NCBI GenBank assembly: GCA_025060325.1
Contig: JANXBW010000021.1
Coordinates: 1 to 64,000 of the forward strand
From: Thermoguttaceae bacterium
GTDB lineage: Bacteria > Planctomycetota > Planctomycetia > Pirellulales > Thermoguttaceae
Direction of reading: 5' to 3'
Length of the DNA: 64,000 nt
The translations under genes were made by a program, and so were the position numbers. Below are positions 1 to 9,937 of this stretch, piece by piece. Position 1 is the first letter of the stretch, and every line of letters begins with the position of its first letter. The notes under the pieces were generated by a model. The model worked only from the letters and a program-made list of their open reading frames with translations. It did not search any database and was not told the origin of the DNA.

Positions 1-1
1 G

Positions 2-1240
2 CGTCAGGCGGAGGTGGAGACGCGTGGGGGTCAGGGGGTGGAGGCGACGGCGGAGTGGCAGCCTTCAGGCTCGGCGGTGGGAAGTAAGGTGTCGGGGGTT
101 TCCCGATTGTCAGGGATTTTCGCCAGGCGGTGGTGGTGGGTGGGGGCGGTTGGGGTGCTGGTTGTGGGGTTTGTGGTGGTGTTGGCCGTGTGGGGTGTTG
201 GGGTGGGCAGATCTTCCAATCGGTCGGAGCAGACTGCTGCTGTCAAGGCGGGAAGGGAAGGGCGGAAGAGTCCGTCAGGGCGGCAAGTGCCTGGGGACAA
301 AGGGGTGGTGTATGTGGAGTGGCCGGAGGGGGAGCGGGTGGATGCGCGGGTGGAGGTGGATGGGAAGTTGGAGGCGATTCAGCGGGTAGTTGATCCGAGC
401 AGTCCGGGACGGTTGCGGGTGGAGCTTAAGCCAGGGGCGCATCGGTTGTGGTTTGCTCGGCGGGGTTTTGCGCCGGTGGAGCATCAGGTAGCGGTGGCGG
501 CGGGCCAAGAGCTGACGCTCCGCTTGATATGGGTTCCCGTACCTGGGGGCGTGGTGGAGGGAGAGCGGCCGGCACCACCCCCTTCTGCTTTAGAATGGCC
601 TGACTTTAAAAATGGGCGATTAATTGCGCTTTTTGACGGTCAGCAGTTGGAGGGTTGGCGGGCCGTTGGCCAAGGCCAATGGAATGTGGAGGGTGGAGCC
701 ATCGTGGGCCGATTGGATCGCCCGCGCCCCATTGGCGGTTTCTTAGTGTACGAAAGGAAAAGATTTGGCGATTTTATCCTTCGGCTAAAGTTTAAGATTC
801 CATCGGGCAATAGCGGCATTATGATTCGAAGCTCAGAAGGGGGTTGGGCCGGCTTGATGGGCCTCCAAATCGACCTGGACGCCAGCGATCGGGGGCTCAC
901 GGGAAGTTTTTTTGAAGTTTACGCTGGTCCGCAACCGACAGGTCGGAAAGTGAACATTAGTTCATTAGACGCCGATATTCATCAGCGGGTACGTACCGAA
1001 TGGACCGAGATGACCATTCGGGCGGAAGGCCGAAGCATTACGGTAACCGTGGCGGGCCAGGAGACTGGCCAATGGCCGGACTATAACGGTCCTGCCGACG
1101 GCTTGATCGCCTTGCAAGTCTGGGGCGAAACGGAAGTGATGTTTCGCGACATTGAAATCTGCGAACTTGGTCCGGACCAGGCTACTCAGGTGTCACCAGT
1201 AGGTTCTCAACTTCCCCAGATGTCACAAAAAGGGCAATAG
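2..1240 (+). CDS. Membrane-anchored PEGA + DUF1080 protein, 5-prime partial (possible kinase C-terminal part)
   Basis: The frame is open to the left window edge, so the true start is probably outside; a GTG at 14 is the first possible start inside. Counting from that GTG there is a basic cytoplasmic stretch, one membrane helix at about 40-64, a PEGA-like beta domain at about 97-173, a short proline linker, and a DUF1080 jelly-roll domain at about 203-390 (motifs ALFDGQQLEGW and GNSGIMIRS). DUF1080 members are described as 3-keto-glycoside hydrolases or carbohydrate-binding modules. In planctomycetes this arrangement often follows a Ser/Thr kinase domain, so the missing N-terminus may be a kinase; that is inference. 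The DNA up to about 580 is strikingly G+T rich, unlike the DUF1080 part and the neighbours. Confidence 0.85.
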   Translation, partial: RQAEVETRGGQGVEATAEWQPSGSAVGSKVSGVSRLSGIFARRWWWVGAVGVLVVGFVVVLAVWGVGVGRSSNRSEQTAAVKAGREGRKSPSGRQVPGDKGVVYVEWPEGERVDARVEVDGKLEAIQRVVDPSSPGRLRVELKPGAHRLWFARRGFAPVEHQVAVAAGQELTLRLIWVPVPGGVVEGERPAPPPSALEWPDFKNGRLIALFDGQQLEGWRAVGQGQWNVEGGAIVGRLDRPRPIGGFLVYERKRFGDFILRLKFKIPSGNSGIMIRSSEGGWAGLMGLQIDLDASDRGLTGSFFEVYAGPQPTGRKVNISSLDADIHQRVRTEWTEMTIRAEGRSITVTVAGQETGQWPDYNGPADGLIALQVWGETEVMFRDIEICELGPDQATQVSPVGSQLPQMSQKGQ

Positions 1241-1731
1241 GTGTAGTTCATTCTGTCCAAAGGTTCGCCCGGCGTGGAAGGGGCAAAGTGTCCTGCGCAA
1301 GAAGCTGAAAGGAGTTGTGGTTGAGCCAAAGCTCCGGAACCTTTCCCGGAAGGAAACTAGCGGAAAGCCGTTAAGCGATTAGTCCGGTTTGCGCAAGCGG
1401 AAAACCCTCTGGGGGTTAACGAAAGAGGTCATGAGGCGTCACCTAGAAGGTGAGCCGGCGCTTGCCCAGTGGTGGGCGGGGCGGAGCGAATTTATAAACA
1501 AGGTAAAAGCGGTGACTACTCCTGGCCGGGGCATGTCAATCTCCGGCGGCTTGCCATTTGATAATCGCATGCTTGTCTTGGGGCGGATCGAAACAAGGGA
1601 AAGACTAGATGTAAACAAACAGGGCGCCGCAAAGGGGTCTTCCCTCGAGCAGTGGCGCACCCGCCGCCTACTAGCCTCCACTAGGATTTAAAACACGCGC
1701 GTTTGCACCCCAAGGGCATAGGACTTTGGCA
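1241..1731. other. Intergenic spacer, no gene recognised
   Basis: The spacer lies between the ends of two convergent genes. Short open frames exist on both strands, but they lack a convincing ribosome site and have low-complexity, arginine-rich translations typical of chance frames. I see no tRNA and no clear terminator hairpin. Confidence 0.6.
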
Positions 1732-2940
1732 TCAACGCCTTTCGCCCTCAGTACTACGCAGGAACGATCGATAGAGGGCCGGCAGTGCTTCGCGAAGTGC
1801 CCGCTCATTTTCTTGCGGATCCCCACGGTAATACACGAGGACATTGCTTGGCCCATTGGTAAGCTCGAACTCGTAAACGCCATTATCATGAACGACTACT
1901 TTGCACGGCTTAAGTTCGTTGGGCAAGACAACGTCCGAGGGGTTTACTTCTGAGTCGGGCACCATGCGATAGGTCCCGTCGCTCCGGCGAACAAGCTTTC
2001 GGCCTGTCACGCAAATCCACACACCGGTCTCCCAGACGTAGTGCTCTTTTGCTAGGAGCCCTCTGTCCAGCGGCGGGCCATCAACATCAACGGCACGCAG
2101 AAAATCCACACGCGGAGAACGAGTTAGCGCATATTCTAAATAGCGGCGAAGCGGAGGGGCTAGTTCTTCGATGAACTGCAAATTCGGCAACTTCCAAAAG
2201 GTGTTATGCGAATCGTAACTGAACGCCGGACTGTAAACGCCATAACCCTGCGAACCTGCGTTGTTGGCCGCACATGGATAAAGTGCTATCGGCAGGGAAC
2301 TCCGTAAGAGGCAAACGATCGCCAGGGGATCGAGCGCTACATTCCATTCCAAGTAACCGGGAACCGGTGGCGAGCTTCCCCCGGCGGAAAGGTGAAGCCG
2401 GGCCAACTTTCGGCGAAAAAGTTCGGGATCGCGGTTAAATGCCACAGCGATCGTTCGTGCCGAACCAAAAGAGACAATGTGTACAGGGTCCGGCGACTCC
2501 CGCAGCACACGGAGAATCAGTTCCACGCCTGCTTGTTGAAACGCGGGAACATCCAGCATCGTATCCGCCGGCGATCGCATCCGCGTCCAGGGGCCGGTGG
2601 CGCAAGGAACGTTGCGATCAAAGACATAGTTGAGCTGCCAGACCGGGATGAAGCCCGGCTCCCGCGGGCCATGCGGGTCGGGGAAAAGTCCCGGCCCGGG
2701 GTTTTCCGCCACCGGTTGCCGGAAGGGCTCTGTGCAGTCCAGAATCACCGCGCGCAAATCGACTTCCGGCAAAGCATAGGCCGCGATAAGGTCGAAGTTG
2801 TCGCCGAAGTCTTGGTGTGGATGATAAAGATCGGTGACATCGATTACCGGAATCTTTTTCGGAACCCATCCCGCGGTTGATGGTTCCGCACCAAAAAGGG
2901 CGAAAATGCATATTACCGACGTAACCAATTGGCCGACCAT
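1732..2940 (-). CDS. Secreted nucleoside-hydrolase-like protein
   Basis: The product is about 402 aa. The start at 2940 is chosen because it places a signal peptide at the N-terminus (MVGQLVTSVICIFALFG); an ATG 57 nt upstream adds a charged stretch with no function. After the signal comes a stretch VIDVTDLYHPHQDFGDNFD that resembles the acidic metal and ribose-binding motif of inosine/uridine-preferring nucleoside hydrolases, followed by the family-like strand VHIVSFGSARTIAV. This suggests the IUNH fold acting outside the cytoplasm on a ribosyl compound. The canonical DxDxxxDD spacing is altered, so the substrate and even catalysis are uncertain. It stands alone, with no operon partner. Confidence 0.75.
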   Translation of the reverse strand: MVGQLVTSVICIFALFGAEPSTAGWVPKKIPVIDVTDLYHPHQDFGDNFDLIAAYALPEVDLRAVILDCTEPFRQPVAENPGPGLFPDPHGPREPGFIPVWQLNYVFDRNVPCATGPWTRMRSPADTMLDVPAFQQAGVELILRVLRESPDPVHIVSFGSARTIAVAFNRDPELFRRKLARLHLSAGGSSPPVPGYLEWNVALDPLAIVCLLRSSLPIALYPCAANNAGSQGYGVYSPAFSYDSHNTFWKLPNLQFIEELAPPLRRYLEYALTRSPRVDFLRAVDVDGPPLDRGLLAKEHYVWETGVWICVTGRKLVRRSDGTYRMVPDSEVNPSDVVLPNELKPCKVVVHDNGVYEFELTNGPSNVLVYYRGDPQENERALREALPALYRSFLRSTEGERR

Positions 2941-4920
2941 TGGACGCTTTTCCTTGATTGTCCGTACATTACCCTCTGGAGCGAAGCAATCTTTCACAGC
3001 GGGTCAGGTGTTGGCGCATTGGTAAAGCCAAACGGCGCGGTTTCCTAGAGAACACAGTATACCTTCAAACTCCATCCTTAGCGCTTTGCGACTTAAAGCG
3101 TCGAGCCCGTCTTTGGCAACGTCGTCCTTTCGTGGGAGGACGAGGCCCCGTGCTCATTGTCGTTGTTATTTCCTCTGTGTATCCAAAAAAACGACGCCCA
3201 TCCTCCAGCCGGCAGGTCTCGGATGGCCCCCTCAATGCGCGAGTCAGCTAAATAGTTCCGTGGCCGAAATGTAGCATAAGAAAGCTCGATCTTTCCAAAC
3301 AAAAAGGCTTGGCCCAAAGATCCGGGAAGAAAGTTTCGCAAATTACTTCCAGAACTTGGGAACCCAGCCATGGGAGGCACCAACATTCATCTGTCTTTGG
3401 CTTAAAGAGTGCAAGATCTGTGTACAGGTGCTCCATCTGTGTGCGGATGCCACGTGGAAACCGCCGCGTCCAAGTAGCCTTGGTATCGCGTTTGCAGCTC
3501 GGGGATGAAGCTTCTGGGCCAGTTTCCGGCAGTTTGCCGTCAGCCCGAGCACCGCCCCGCCAGTGAAAAGCGTGATCTGTAGAGAAGAGTGGAGCAAGCC
3601 TTCCGAACCGTCGCGAGAGCCATCGGCCATTTGCCGTTCCGGCTGGGGTAGGGACTCAGCTTGCTGGCCCAGGAAGTTTTGCGGCACTTGCGTTTCATCC
3701 CTTTGCGGCGGACCTGCGACCTGCTGGCCGCGGGCTCAAAAAAAGGATTGCGGTCAGCGCGGAGAGCACTCACCGGTACCTGCGTGGGGGCCGGGCCTAT
3801 AAGGTGTCGACCTGAGCCGGTGTTGATACACAGTGACCCAGCAAAAGAGGCTAAAATCATCCCCCTCCCACGCCTTTTGGGGTCGCTTCCTCCGGACGGA
3901 GCGGTTGTTTTTGGGGAGCAAGTGGACGAGCATTTTTTGTCCCGAGATTTGGGCTCGCCGGATGCAGCGTGGCCAACAAGCAGTGGTGGCACCCCGGGGC
4001 AGGACCGGAGGTGTCAGCGGGCTCACGACACTACGCGATAGGTGCCCTCCCTAACACCATCAGGGCCCCGGTGTGCTACAAGTTCCCGTGCTGAGGGCAA
4101 CTGGCGCTCAAAAGCAAGGATTTTCATTTGGCCGGCCTGTGGGGTTAGCGCCGATGCGAGTGCTCATTTTGCCCATTCGACCCCCAGCAAGATGGCTGGT
4201 TTTTTATCGTCCATTTGAAGATCGTGCAGGAGCGGTTGGGACGTGGCCGAGTCATCCCCTGCATTTCTACGACAATGCTCGGCCGCACAAGCCCCGGGCC
4301 GGAGGAGTTCTCGGCCGGCGTTGGTGCACAGATCCGCCTCCACTTTGTTCGCCCCCATTGGCCTGAGACCAACTTAATGGAATGGGCCTTGCGGCAACCG
4401 GGCGACCATGGCCCCGGCAATCACCGTGGCCAGACTCTGGAGAAACTTCTCCCCGCCGGCAGGTAGCTTATTACCCCTGCGTTATTCTGCCGGGAGTCCT
4501 CGCAGGAATTTGCCAAAAACTCCCCCGGCGGCAGCACTTCCGCCAGCACACGACCTCCTTTCGCAAGTTCTACACCCAACCGCGTTAACCCTCGACTTCC
4601 CCCCGGGAGATATTTGGGAGACTACCGAAGAGCCAATCGGCGCGGTAAAGCTGGGCAATCCTGGTCGTTTGTTAGGGCTTGAGGTGTTAACCGGTGTTTA
4701 GAGGAACAGTCTGGGCAGGAGCTCCCGCTGCAGTCGAATAAACCTCGCAAGCCCCCCAGTCTCGCTAGTCGCCAAACTTTAGCCTTTTTTCAATTTTCGT
4801 TAGTTACGTACCGATCCGGCCGATCATTGATTCGGAGCAATTCGCCGGTAGCGGCACGGTTGTATCAGGCTACGAAGTGTCTCCCGCCAGGCCATCCTCA
4901 GTCGGGACGGCAAACTGTCC
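2941..4920. other. 2-kb spacer without a recognisable gene
   Basis: Open frames here are short, overlap one another on both strands and carry no motif I recognise. Composition is similar to the rest of the window. The only structured element I can point to is a terminator-like repeat at 3185-3227. It may be decayed coding DNA, but no parent gene can be identified from the sequence alone. Confidence 0.55.
3185..3227 (-). terminator. Possible intrinsic terminator, minus strand
   Basis: On the minus strand GCCATCC (3227-3221) can pair with GGATGGGC (3203-3196, one bulge), and a run of seven T (3191-3185) follows four bases later. It lies about 245 bases upstream of the nucleoside-hydrolase-like start, where no minus-strand gene ends, so it may act in that gene's leader or end an unseen transcript. 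Confidence 0.35.
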
Positions 4921-6396
4921 ATGGAATCAGACGGTTATCAGGAAAGAAGGCGTCGGAGGTTGCTAGCCGAGCGGAGCCCGATTGCCCGCCGGAGCCGTCG
5001 GGCCGGGCACAAGCGAAGAAGTGCCGGTGGCTCGTCTCGAGCCGGGAGTCCTCGGTATCCCCCTGATTGGTGGGTTTTAGGCCAACCGCGGCTCTTGGAT
5101 TTGCTTCCTCTCAGCGGCTTCTGGCTCGGGGGCCTTACGGTCTTGGGCATAGTGCTGGCAGTTGCCCTGCCTTGGGTAGGTCATCAAGTGAGGTTACTCA
5201 TCGAGCGGGGACAGTTGCCACAGACCAATGTTTTCACCCCGGGAGGACGAGCGGGCGTCATCGAATGGCTTGCTTCTGTTATCATGCTGGCCAGTGCCCA
5301 GGTCGCATGTGCCATCCTTCTTGTTCGTCGCGAGCGGAAGGACGATCTTGCCGGGCTATATCGACTGTGGGGTTGGGTGGCCTTGGTCTGTTTTGTTCTG
5401 AGTGTGGAATGGGGGACAGGGATCCTAGGCTGGGCCGAGCGTGTTGCGTACAAGCTCTCTGGTCAGGTGCCGGCACAGGACCTTGCCCTTTGGTGGCAGG
5501 TGCCGGTGATGCTGCTTTTTGCGATCCTGGGATCGCGTTTATTTGTGGAATATGAAAACTGTAGTTTAGCCAAGGTGGCTTTGGTAGGGGCAGGGGCCTG
5601 CCTAGCCGGGTATTTTTTCCTTGGGGGGATGCGAGCTGTTGTTGGGCTCCCTGGGGAAAGTGAAACCATACGGCAAGGGTTGATGCTCGCGGCTCAAGTT
5701 GTTTTTCTTTTATCAACGCTCTTTTACGCCCGACATATCTCGGAGGAAGTAAGCCAGGCGGCTAAACTCCGCGAAAGTGGAAAGCCAAGGCGGCAGCCAA
5801 GTAGCAGGGCTTACGCCAACGTAGACGCGCCTCACGGGCTTGCCGGCCCACATGGATGGGGAAGTTCGCCAAGCCGGCGGGATATTACCCTGGGCTCGGC
5901 CATGAGTACCCCGAGTTTGGAAAGGCCGAGTTCTCTTGTCGATTCTTCGGCCAGTAATGTGGGAGTAAGTTCGTTACCGGCTGTGACCGGTCAATTGGCA
6001 AAGGCCCCTAGCACCAATGGGGCGAGCTCTTCGGGAAGTTTCTCCACAACCGCAGCGGCCGCGGCCACATCGGGGCAAGCTAGCGGGCTTTTGACAAACT
6101 CTTCCACCTCGGCGACCACCTCCGGTACTCTTACTGCGGGAAGTCCGCCCGCCTCCGTGGCTCAAAATGGGCTTGGCCAGGGATCTGGGGTGGGTGTTAT
6201 GACAGGTTCAGTCGGCGGCACAGACAGTGCTCAAGGTGTTCGGAAGTTGACGAAAGCCGAGAAGAAGGCGATCCGCAAGCGCTTGGAAGAACTTCGAGCT
6301 GCCAGAGAGAAGCGCTTACAGCAAAGTCAAAATTCGTCTCTTGGAGCCGTCCCAGGAGCAGTGGCTGTCAACACTGCTCCTTCACCGACTAGCTAG
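4921..6396 (+). CDS. Six-helix membrane protein with Ser/Thr/Ala-rich tail, unknown function
   Basis: The 491-aa product begins with about 60 basic, arginine-rich residues. Six probable membrane helices follow between about 67 and 272 (the first is FWLGGLTVLGIVLAVALPW). A long low-complexity Ser/Thr/Ala/Gly region runs from about 290 to 440, and the protein closes with a charged helix LTKAEKKAIRKRLEELRAAR. I do not recognise a family. The tail should be cytoplasmic or periplasmic depending on topology, which I cannot fix because both ends are basic. The ribosome site is weak and a later start is possible, but the hydrophobic core and uniform coding character make the frame secure. Confidence 0.8.
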   Translation: MESDGYQERRRRRLLAERSPIARRSRRAGHKRRSAGGSSRAGSPRYPPDWWVLGQPRLLDLLPLSGFWLGGLTVLGIVLAVALPWVGHQVRLLIERGQLPQTNVFTPGGRAGVIEWLASVIMLASAQVACAILLVRRERKDDLAGLYRLWGWVALVCFVLSVEWGTGILGWAERVAYKLSGQVPAQDLALWWQVPVMLLFAILGSRLFVEYENCSLAKVALVGAGACLAGYFFLGGMRAVVGLPGESETIRQGLMLAAQVVFLLSTLFYARHISEEVSQAAKLRESGKPRRQPSSRAYANVDAPHGLAGPHGWGSSPSRRDITLGSAMSTPSLERPSSLVDSSASNVGVSSLPAVTGQLAKAPSTNGASSSGSFSTTAAAAATSGQASGLLTNSSTSATTSGTLTAGSPPASVAQNGLGQGSGVGVMTGSVGGTDSAQGVRKLTKAEKKAIRKRLEELRAAREKRLQQSQNSSLGAVPGAVAVNTAPSPTS

Positions 6397-6404
6397 CTGA
6401 TAGC

Positions 6405-6587
6405 TCACTTCCGCAGTTCTTTGTACAGGGACACAGCTTTCTTCACAGAGCGCTCGACCGCGCCCGGGTTGAGCAGGCCTTTGCCGTATTGCGGCCATTG
6501 AAAATCCACGCCGGATTTGCCTGGAACCCCCTTTGGTGGTTTTGAAGCATGGCCATAGGAAGGCGGCTTATGAGATCTAGTTGACAC
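6405..6587 (-). CDS. Small basic protein, 60 aa, unknown
   Basis: The frame starts with GTG, preceded closely by GAGGAAAA, and ends eight bases beyond the end of the convergent membrane-protein gene. The translation has mixed, protein-like composition (for example SGVDFQWPQYGKGLLNPGAV, then a basic amphipathic end VKKAVSLYKELRK), which is better than the chance frames in nearby spacers. No domain is recognised. It could still be a chance frame. Confidence 0.4.
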   Translation of the reverse strand: MSTRSHKPPSYGHASKPPKGVPGKSGVDFQWPQYGKGLLNPGAVERSVKKAVSLYKELRK

Positions 6588-6654
6588 TTTTCCTCACGGA
6601 TCGGGACCGGCTAATTCGGCCCAACCCTGTTTTTGGAAGGCGTTTCCCTTGCGG

Positions 6655-6683
6655 TTGACTTCAACCCGTTGCGCCGATATCTT
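6655..6683 (+). promoter_or_regulatory. Sigma-70-like promoter for the PQQ-propeller gene
   Basis: TTGACT (6655-6660) is separated by 17 bases from TATCTT (6678-6683). Transcription from about 6690 would give a leader of roughly 165 nt before the ATG at 6855. Confidence 0.4.
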
Positions 6684-6854
6684 TGGGCGGGGTGTGGGAG
6701 CGGAGCGACTGTAGGCTCCGAATCTAAGGGAGCTTTATCAGCCGCTCGTTAAAGAGGAATTTTATGCTCGCCTTTTCTCCTGATTTTGCGGTGCGATTTC
6801 TCAGGGCTTTTGGGGTCCTTAGGGCACGTTCACTAAGGAGGTGGGGCAATAACA

Positions 6855-8312
6855 ATGATCTACTTGGGCTTTCTCCAGCCGTTTGCTTTGTTGGCAGGGT
6901 TAATCGGCTTTGCTGATGACGAATGGCCGACTTTGCGGCACGATCTTAGGCGGACGGCCCGGGCTGAGGTGGCGGTCCTTCCCCCGTATAAACTGGCCTG
7001 GGTTGTTGCGTTCGAGGGCGAGACTATGCCTACCCACACCGAGCCAATTGTGGCCGCGGGCAAAGTTTATGTCGGTACTTATCAAGGCCGCATTCACTGT
7101 TTGGAGGCATCAACGGGCCAAAAGGTGTGGACGATAGAGCTGCCTGGGGCAATTCTCCACTCGCCAAGTGTGGACAAAGGTGTACTTTATGTGCCCGGTA
7201 CGGACGGACTCTGGGCTGTGGATGCGAAGACCGGCGGCATCTTATGGTATCGACCGGGCCCGCCCGGGGGTTTTTGCACAAGTCCGGCCGTAATCAAAGA
7301 TCTTGTGCTTTGTGGGGCGCGAGACGGGCGGTTTTTTGCTATTGAGAGTTCCGCAGGTAAGGTCGTATGGGAGATTCAGGCGGGTGGACCGATCCGAACG
7401 ACCGCGGCTGTTGACGGCGATACAGTTTTCTTTGCGGCGGAAGACATGCATGTTTACGCCGTCGGAATCCCGGACGGTCGGCTAAAATGGAAGAGTGCGA
7501 AGTTGTGGGGGCAGAGTCTGCGGGATTATGCCCCGGTGGTTATCTCGGGGAAAGTGGTCGTTTGTTCCAATCCGGTGCTTCATTTTGCTGAGCATATCGG
7601 GGCTGATACCGCGTTTCTTGCCCGACAGGCCGGCCTTCCGGATAGCCGCTGGCAAACGATTGACGCTTTTCTGCGAAGCGAAAAAATCCGCGGCTCGCCG
7701 GAGCAAATCAGGGCGGAGCAGGAAGCCATTCGTCAGCGGCTAAGCCGCGAGCCCTGGCGTCGCACTTTTTATATTCTTGATGCGGCCACTGGGGCGGAAA
7801 GTGTAATCGCCCCGGTTTTGTACACGGGTGGATGCGCGGGCGTGGGTAACCCGCCTGCTGCCACAAGCGATGGCAGGCTTGTTGTTATTTATCGCACGGC
7901 TTTTTCGAATTTCTCGCTGGGGGTGGCGCCCTTCGTTGGGGTGGGGCTTCTTAATGTTGGAACGGGGGAGATCGAGCCGCTTTTCCACGCTCATGGGCAG
8001 CAGCCACCCTGGAACACTTTTTGGGGAACGGCCGACGAAGCCCAAAGCATTATGACTGCTGGGGAACTTGTGTACTTTTGTCACCAAGGGACTTTGTCCA
8101 CGTTCAATTTGCGGACCAGGGAGCTTCTGCCGGTGGCAGGCCGCCGCGATAGTTGGGGCGGGTTTGCCAATCTTCCGTGGGTGCTTAACGAATGGCATGG
8201 GCCGGCCCGGGGTTGTGCGGCAATCGCTGGCGACAAGATCTTCTGGCAAACCGGGAGTCGTCTCCTGGCCGTTCAAGGCAGAAGGGCCTTGCCCGAGCGA
8301 AAGGCGCAGTGA
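6855..8312 (+). CDS. Secreted PQQ-like beta-propeller repeat protein
   Basis: The product is 485 aa. The ATG follows a strong ribosome site AAGGAGGTG at 6835. A signal peptide (about 1-20, ending LIGFA) precedes repeated propeller blades with the typical pattern of G.VYVGTYQGRIHCLEASTGQKVW and similar strands (KTGGILWY, SAGKVVWEI, PDGRLKWKS). This resembles the BamB/quinoprotein-dehydrogenase repeat family, common as secreted proteins in planctomycetes. No catalytic quinone or calcium ligand set is evident, so a binding or scaffold role is more likely than dehydrogenase activity. The gene downstream at 8436 is on the same strand after about 120 bases and may be co-transcribed. Confidence 0.85.
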   Translation: MIYLGFLQPFALLAGLIGFADDEWPTLRHDLRRTARAEVAVLPPYKLAWVVAFEGETMPTHTEPIVAAGKVYVGTYQGRIHCLEASTGQKVWTIELPGAILHSPSVDKGVLYVPGTDGLWAVDAKTGGILWYRPGPPGGFCTSPAVIKDLVLCGARDGRFFAIESSAGKVVWEIQAGGPIRTTAAVDGDTVFFAAEDMHVYAVGIPDGRLKWKSAKLWGQSLRDYAPVVISGKVVVCSNPVLHFAEHIGADTAFLARQAGLPDSRWQTIDAFLRSEKIRGSPEQIRAEQEAIRQRLSREPWRRTFYILDAATGAESVIAPVLYTGGCAGVGNPPAATSDGRLVVIYRTAFSNFSLGVAPFVGVGLLNVGTGEIEPLFHAHGQQPPWNTFWGTADEAQSIMTAGELVYFCHQGTLSTFNLRTRELLPVAGRRDSWGGFANLPWVLNEWHGPARGCAAIAGDKIFWQTGSRLLAVQGRRALPERKAQ

Positions 8313-8435
8313 CCGCGATAGCCCCAAGGTCGATGGGCTAAAGGTAGTTTCGAAAACCTGACCTATCGCCGACGAGTGTAATGGGGCGGTTTGCCCGCCA
8401 GTTGGCAGCACAAGGCCCAATTGGGAGTGTGGCAG

Positions 8436-9809
8436 ATGATTAATCAACGTCGGTTAGCCTTCAAATTGGCCTCGCCTGTCGCGTTGACGATCGTTATTGC
8501 AACCTTGATTGCCTTTGGATGGAGGATCGCTTCTTCCCAAGCGCTCAGCCCGGGGGCAGGAAGCTATGACAGCCTTCTCGGACGGCATACGCCGCAAGGC
8601 ACGACCTTTGCGCTTGGGCCAAGCGAAGGCATGCATCTTTCCTCAACGACGGGAAAGGACTCTTCAGGCGAGGAATTATCGAAAGTTATTTCCGCCCTTG
8701 TGAGTAGGCCGGTCTTCCCGCATCGGGATACCCGCAGGCTTTTACCTTCCGAGCTTGAGCCAGTTAGGCAAAGGCTGCAAGCTCACGTGGCAGAGTGGGT
8801 GGAGGGACCGGCACTGGCCCCGCTCCGGATGGAGATCGGTCTTGCCGGGCAGGAGCTTTTCTTTGCGCACAGTAGTGAGGTGATCCTTGCTTTGGCCTTT
8901 GCTTATCCACATCTTGACGACTCGGTTCGTTTGCAAACGGCGACGTTCCTTCGCCGGCAGTGGGAGGAGCATCCGCCGTTTGGTTCAGCAGGCTGGTATC
9001 CGCCGACCCAAGGTGCGCGCCGGGAGCTTTATACCTTGCCGCCGGAGCTAACCCAACGGCTTCAGGTAGGGGAAAAGCCCCACCCAATGGCGCACCTTTA
9101 CTCTGTTTGGGCCTACGGGTACTACCTTGGGGTTGCTGAAGCGTGGCGTGAGGTGTGGACGAACGTCAAAGAGATCTGGCAGGATTTTCGTAAACAAGGT
9201 CTGAAACCGGTTTCCAAACAGGACAGGCTGTGGTCCAATGCATATCTAGGCGGATTAATAGCGATTGCCCGGATGGCCAAGGAGCTTGGGGATGAGGCGT
9301 CGGCTCAGCAGGCCGAGGCGGACTGCCTTATTTTGGCGCAGTGGGTTGTGGACAGGTTTCGGGCAGATGCTCGTCGCCTTGCCATTCCGGAGATTACAAA
9401 CGTCAACGACTTTGACCGTTGGCGAGCGGAGGATTTGGGCGGCTTTTTCCTTGTGCTGCGGCCCCATAAGGCAAAGCCGGACAAAGTCCACGGCCTGGTT
9501 CCGGAAGTGGGGATGCTTCTGGCACAGCTAGAGCCGGACTCGGCTCAGGCCTATTTGGACTTTGTCGACAAAAGTTTGCCCGGCTGGTACCTAATGGGCG
9601 AGGAGCGACAGTTTCATTACGGCGAGAATTTTGTCGACTACCCCGACTTTGCCTTGGGCATCTTTCAAGCCAAGGCCTATTTTGGGAAAGTAAGCCTCCG
9701 TGACCTTGTCCGCTGGATCGACATCCCGTTGTCAAAGGGGGATGCCTATTTTGTTCACAAGGCCGCCATTGTCCTTCACCTGGCCGCCGGAGGATCGGCA
9801 AGCCACTAG
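8436..9809 (+). CDS. Membrane-anchored or secreted helical protein, unknown function
   Basis: The start at 8436 (MINQRRLAFK) is preferred over an in-frame ATG at 8391 because it puts one hydrophobic segment at about 12-29 as a signal or anchor. The remaining 430 residues are rich in Trp, Tyr and amphipathic helices (for example LYSVWAYGYYLGVAEAWREV and LWSNAYLGGLIAIARMAKEL), which resembles the alpha-toroid folds of polysaccharide-active enzymes. I cannot assign a family or catalytic residues. It follows the propeller gene on the same strand. Confidence 0.8.
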   Translation: MINQRRLAFKLASPVALTIVIATLIAFGWRIASSQALSPGAGSYDSLLGRHTPQGTTFALGPSEGMHLSSTTGKDSSGEELSKVISALVSRPVFPHRDTRRLLPSELEPVRQRLQAHVAEWVEGPALAPLRMEIGLAGQELFFAHSSEVILALAFAYPHLDDSVRLQTATFLRRQWEEHPPFGSAGWYPPTQGARRELYTLPPELTQRLQVGEKPHPMAHLYSVWAYGYYLGVAEAWREVWTNVKEIWQDFRKQGLKPVSKQDRLWSNAYLGGLIAIARMAKELGDEASAQQAEADCLILAQWVVDRFRADARRLAIPEITNVNDFDRWRAEDLGGFFLVLRPHKAKPDKVHGLVPEVGMLLAQLEPDSAQAYLDFVDKSLPGWYLMGEERQFHYGENFVDYPDFALGIFQAKAYFGKVSLRDLVRWIDIPLSKGDAYFVHKAAIVLHLAAGGSASH

Positions 9810-9937
9810 CCTCAACGGAAAACGGGGTCTATGGCCTACCTTGTCTCCCGTAAGGGGGCTAAGTTTTGCGGCGGGGAGGTTCCCCTGGGAAGGGGCGGCC
9901 AGACTTCGGCACAATTGGCCGCAGGTGGCCGACCGGA

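Noticed and set aside
3343-3992. Overlapping minus-strand frames in the 2-kb spacer that could be one frameshifted gene
   Set aside because: The translations have no motif, are Ser/Arg/Pro-rich and have no ribosome site; a pseudogene cannot be supported without a parent.
6763-6915. Short ATG frame with AGAGGA overlapping the PQQ gene start, possible leader peptide
   Set aside because: It runs 51 codons into the real gene in another frame with Arg-rich content; no attenuator hairpins accompany it.
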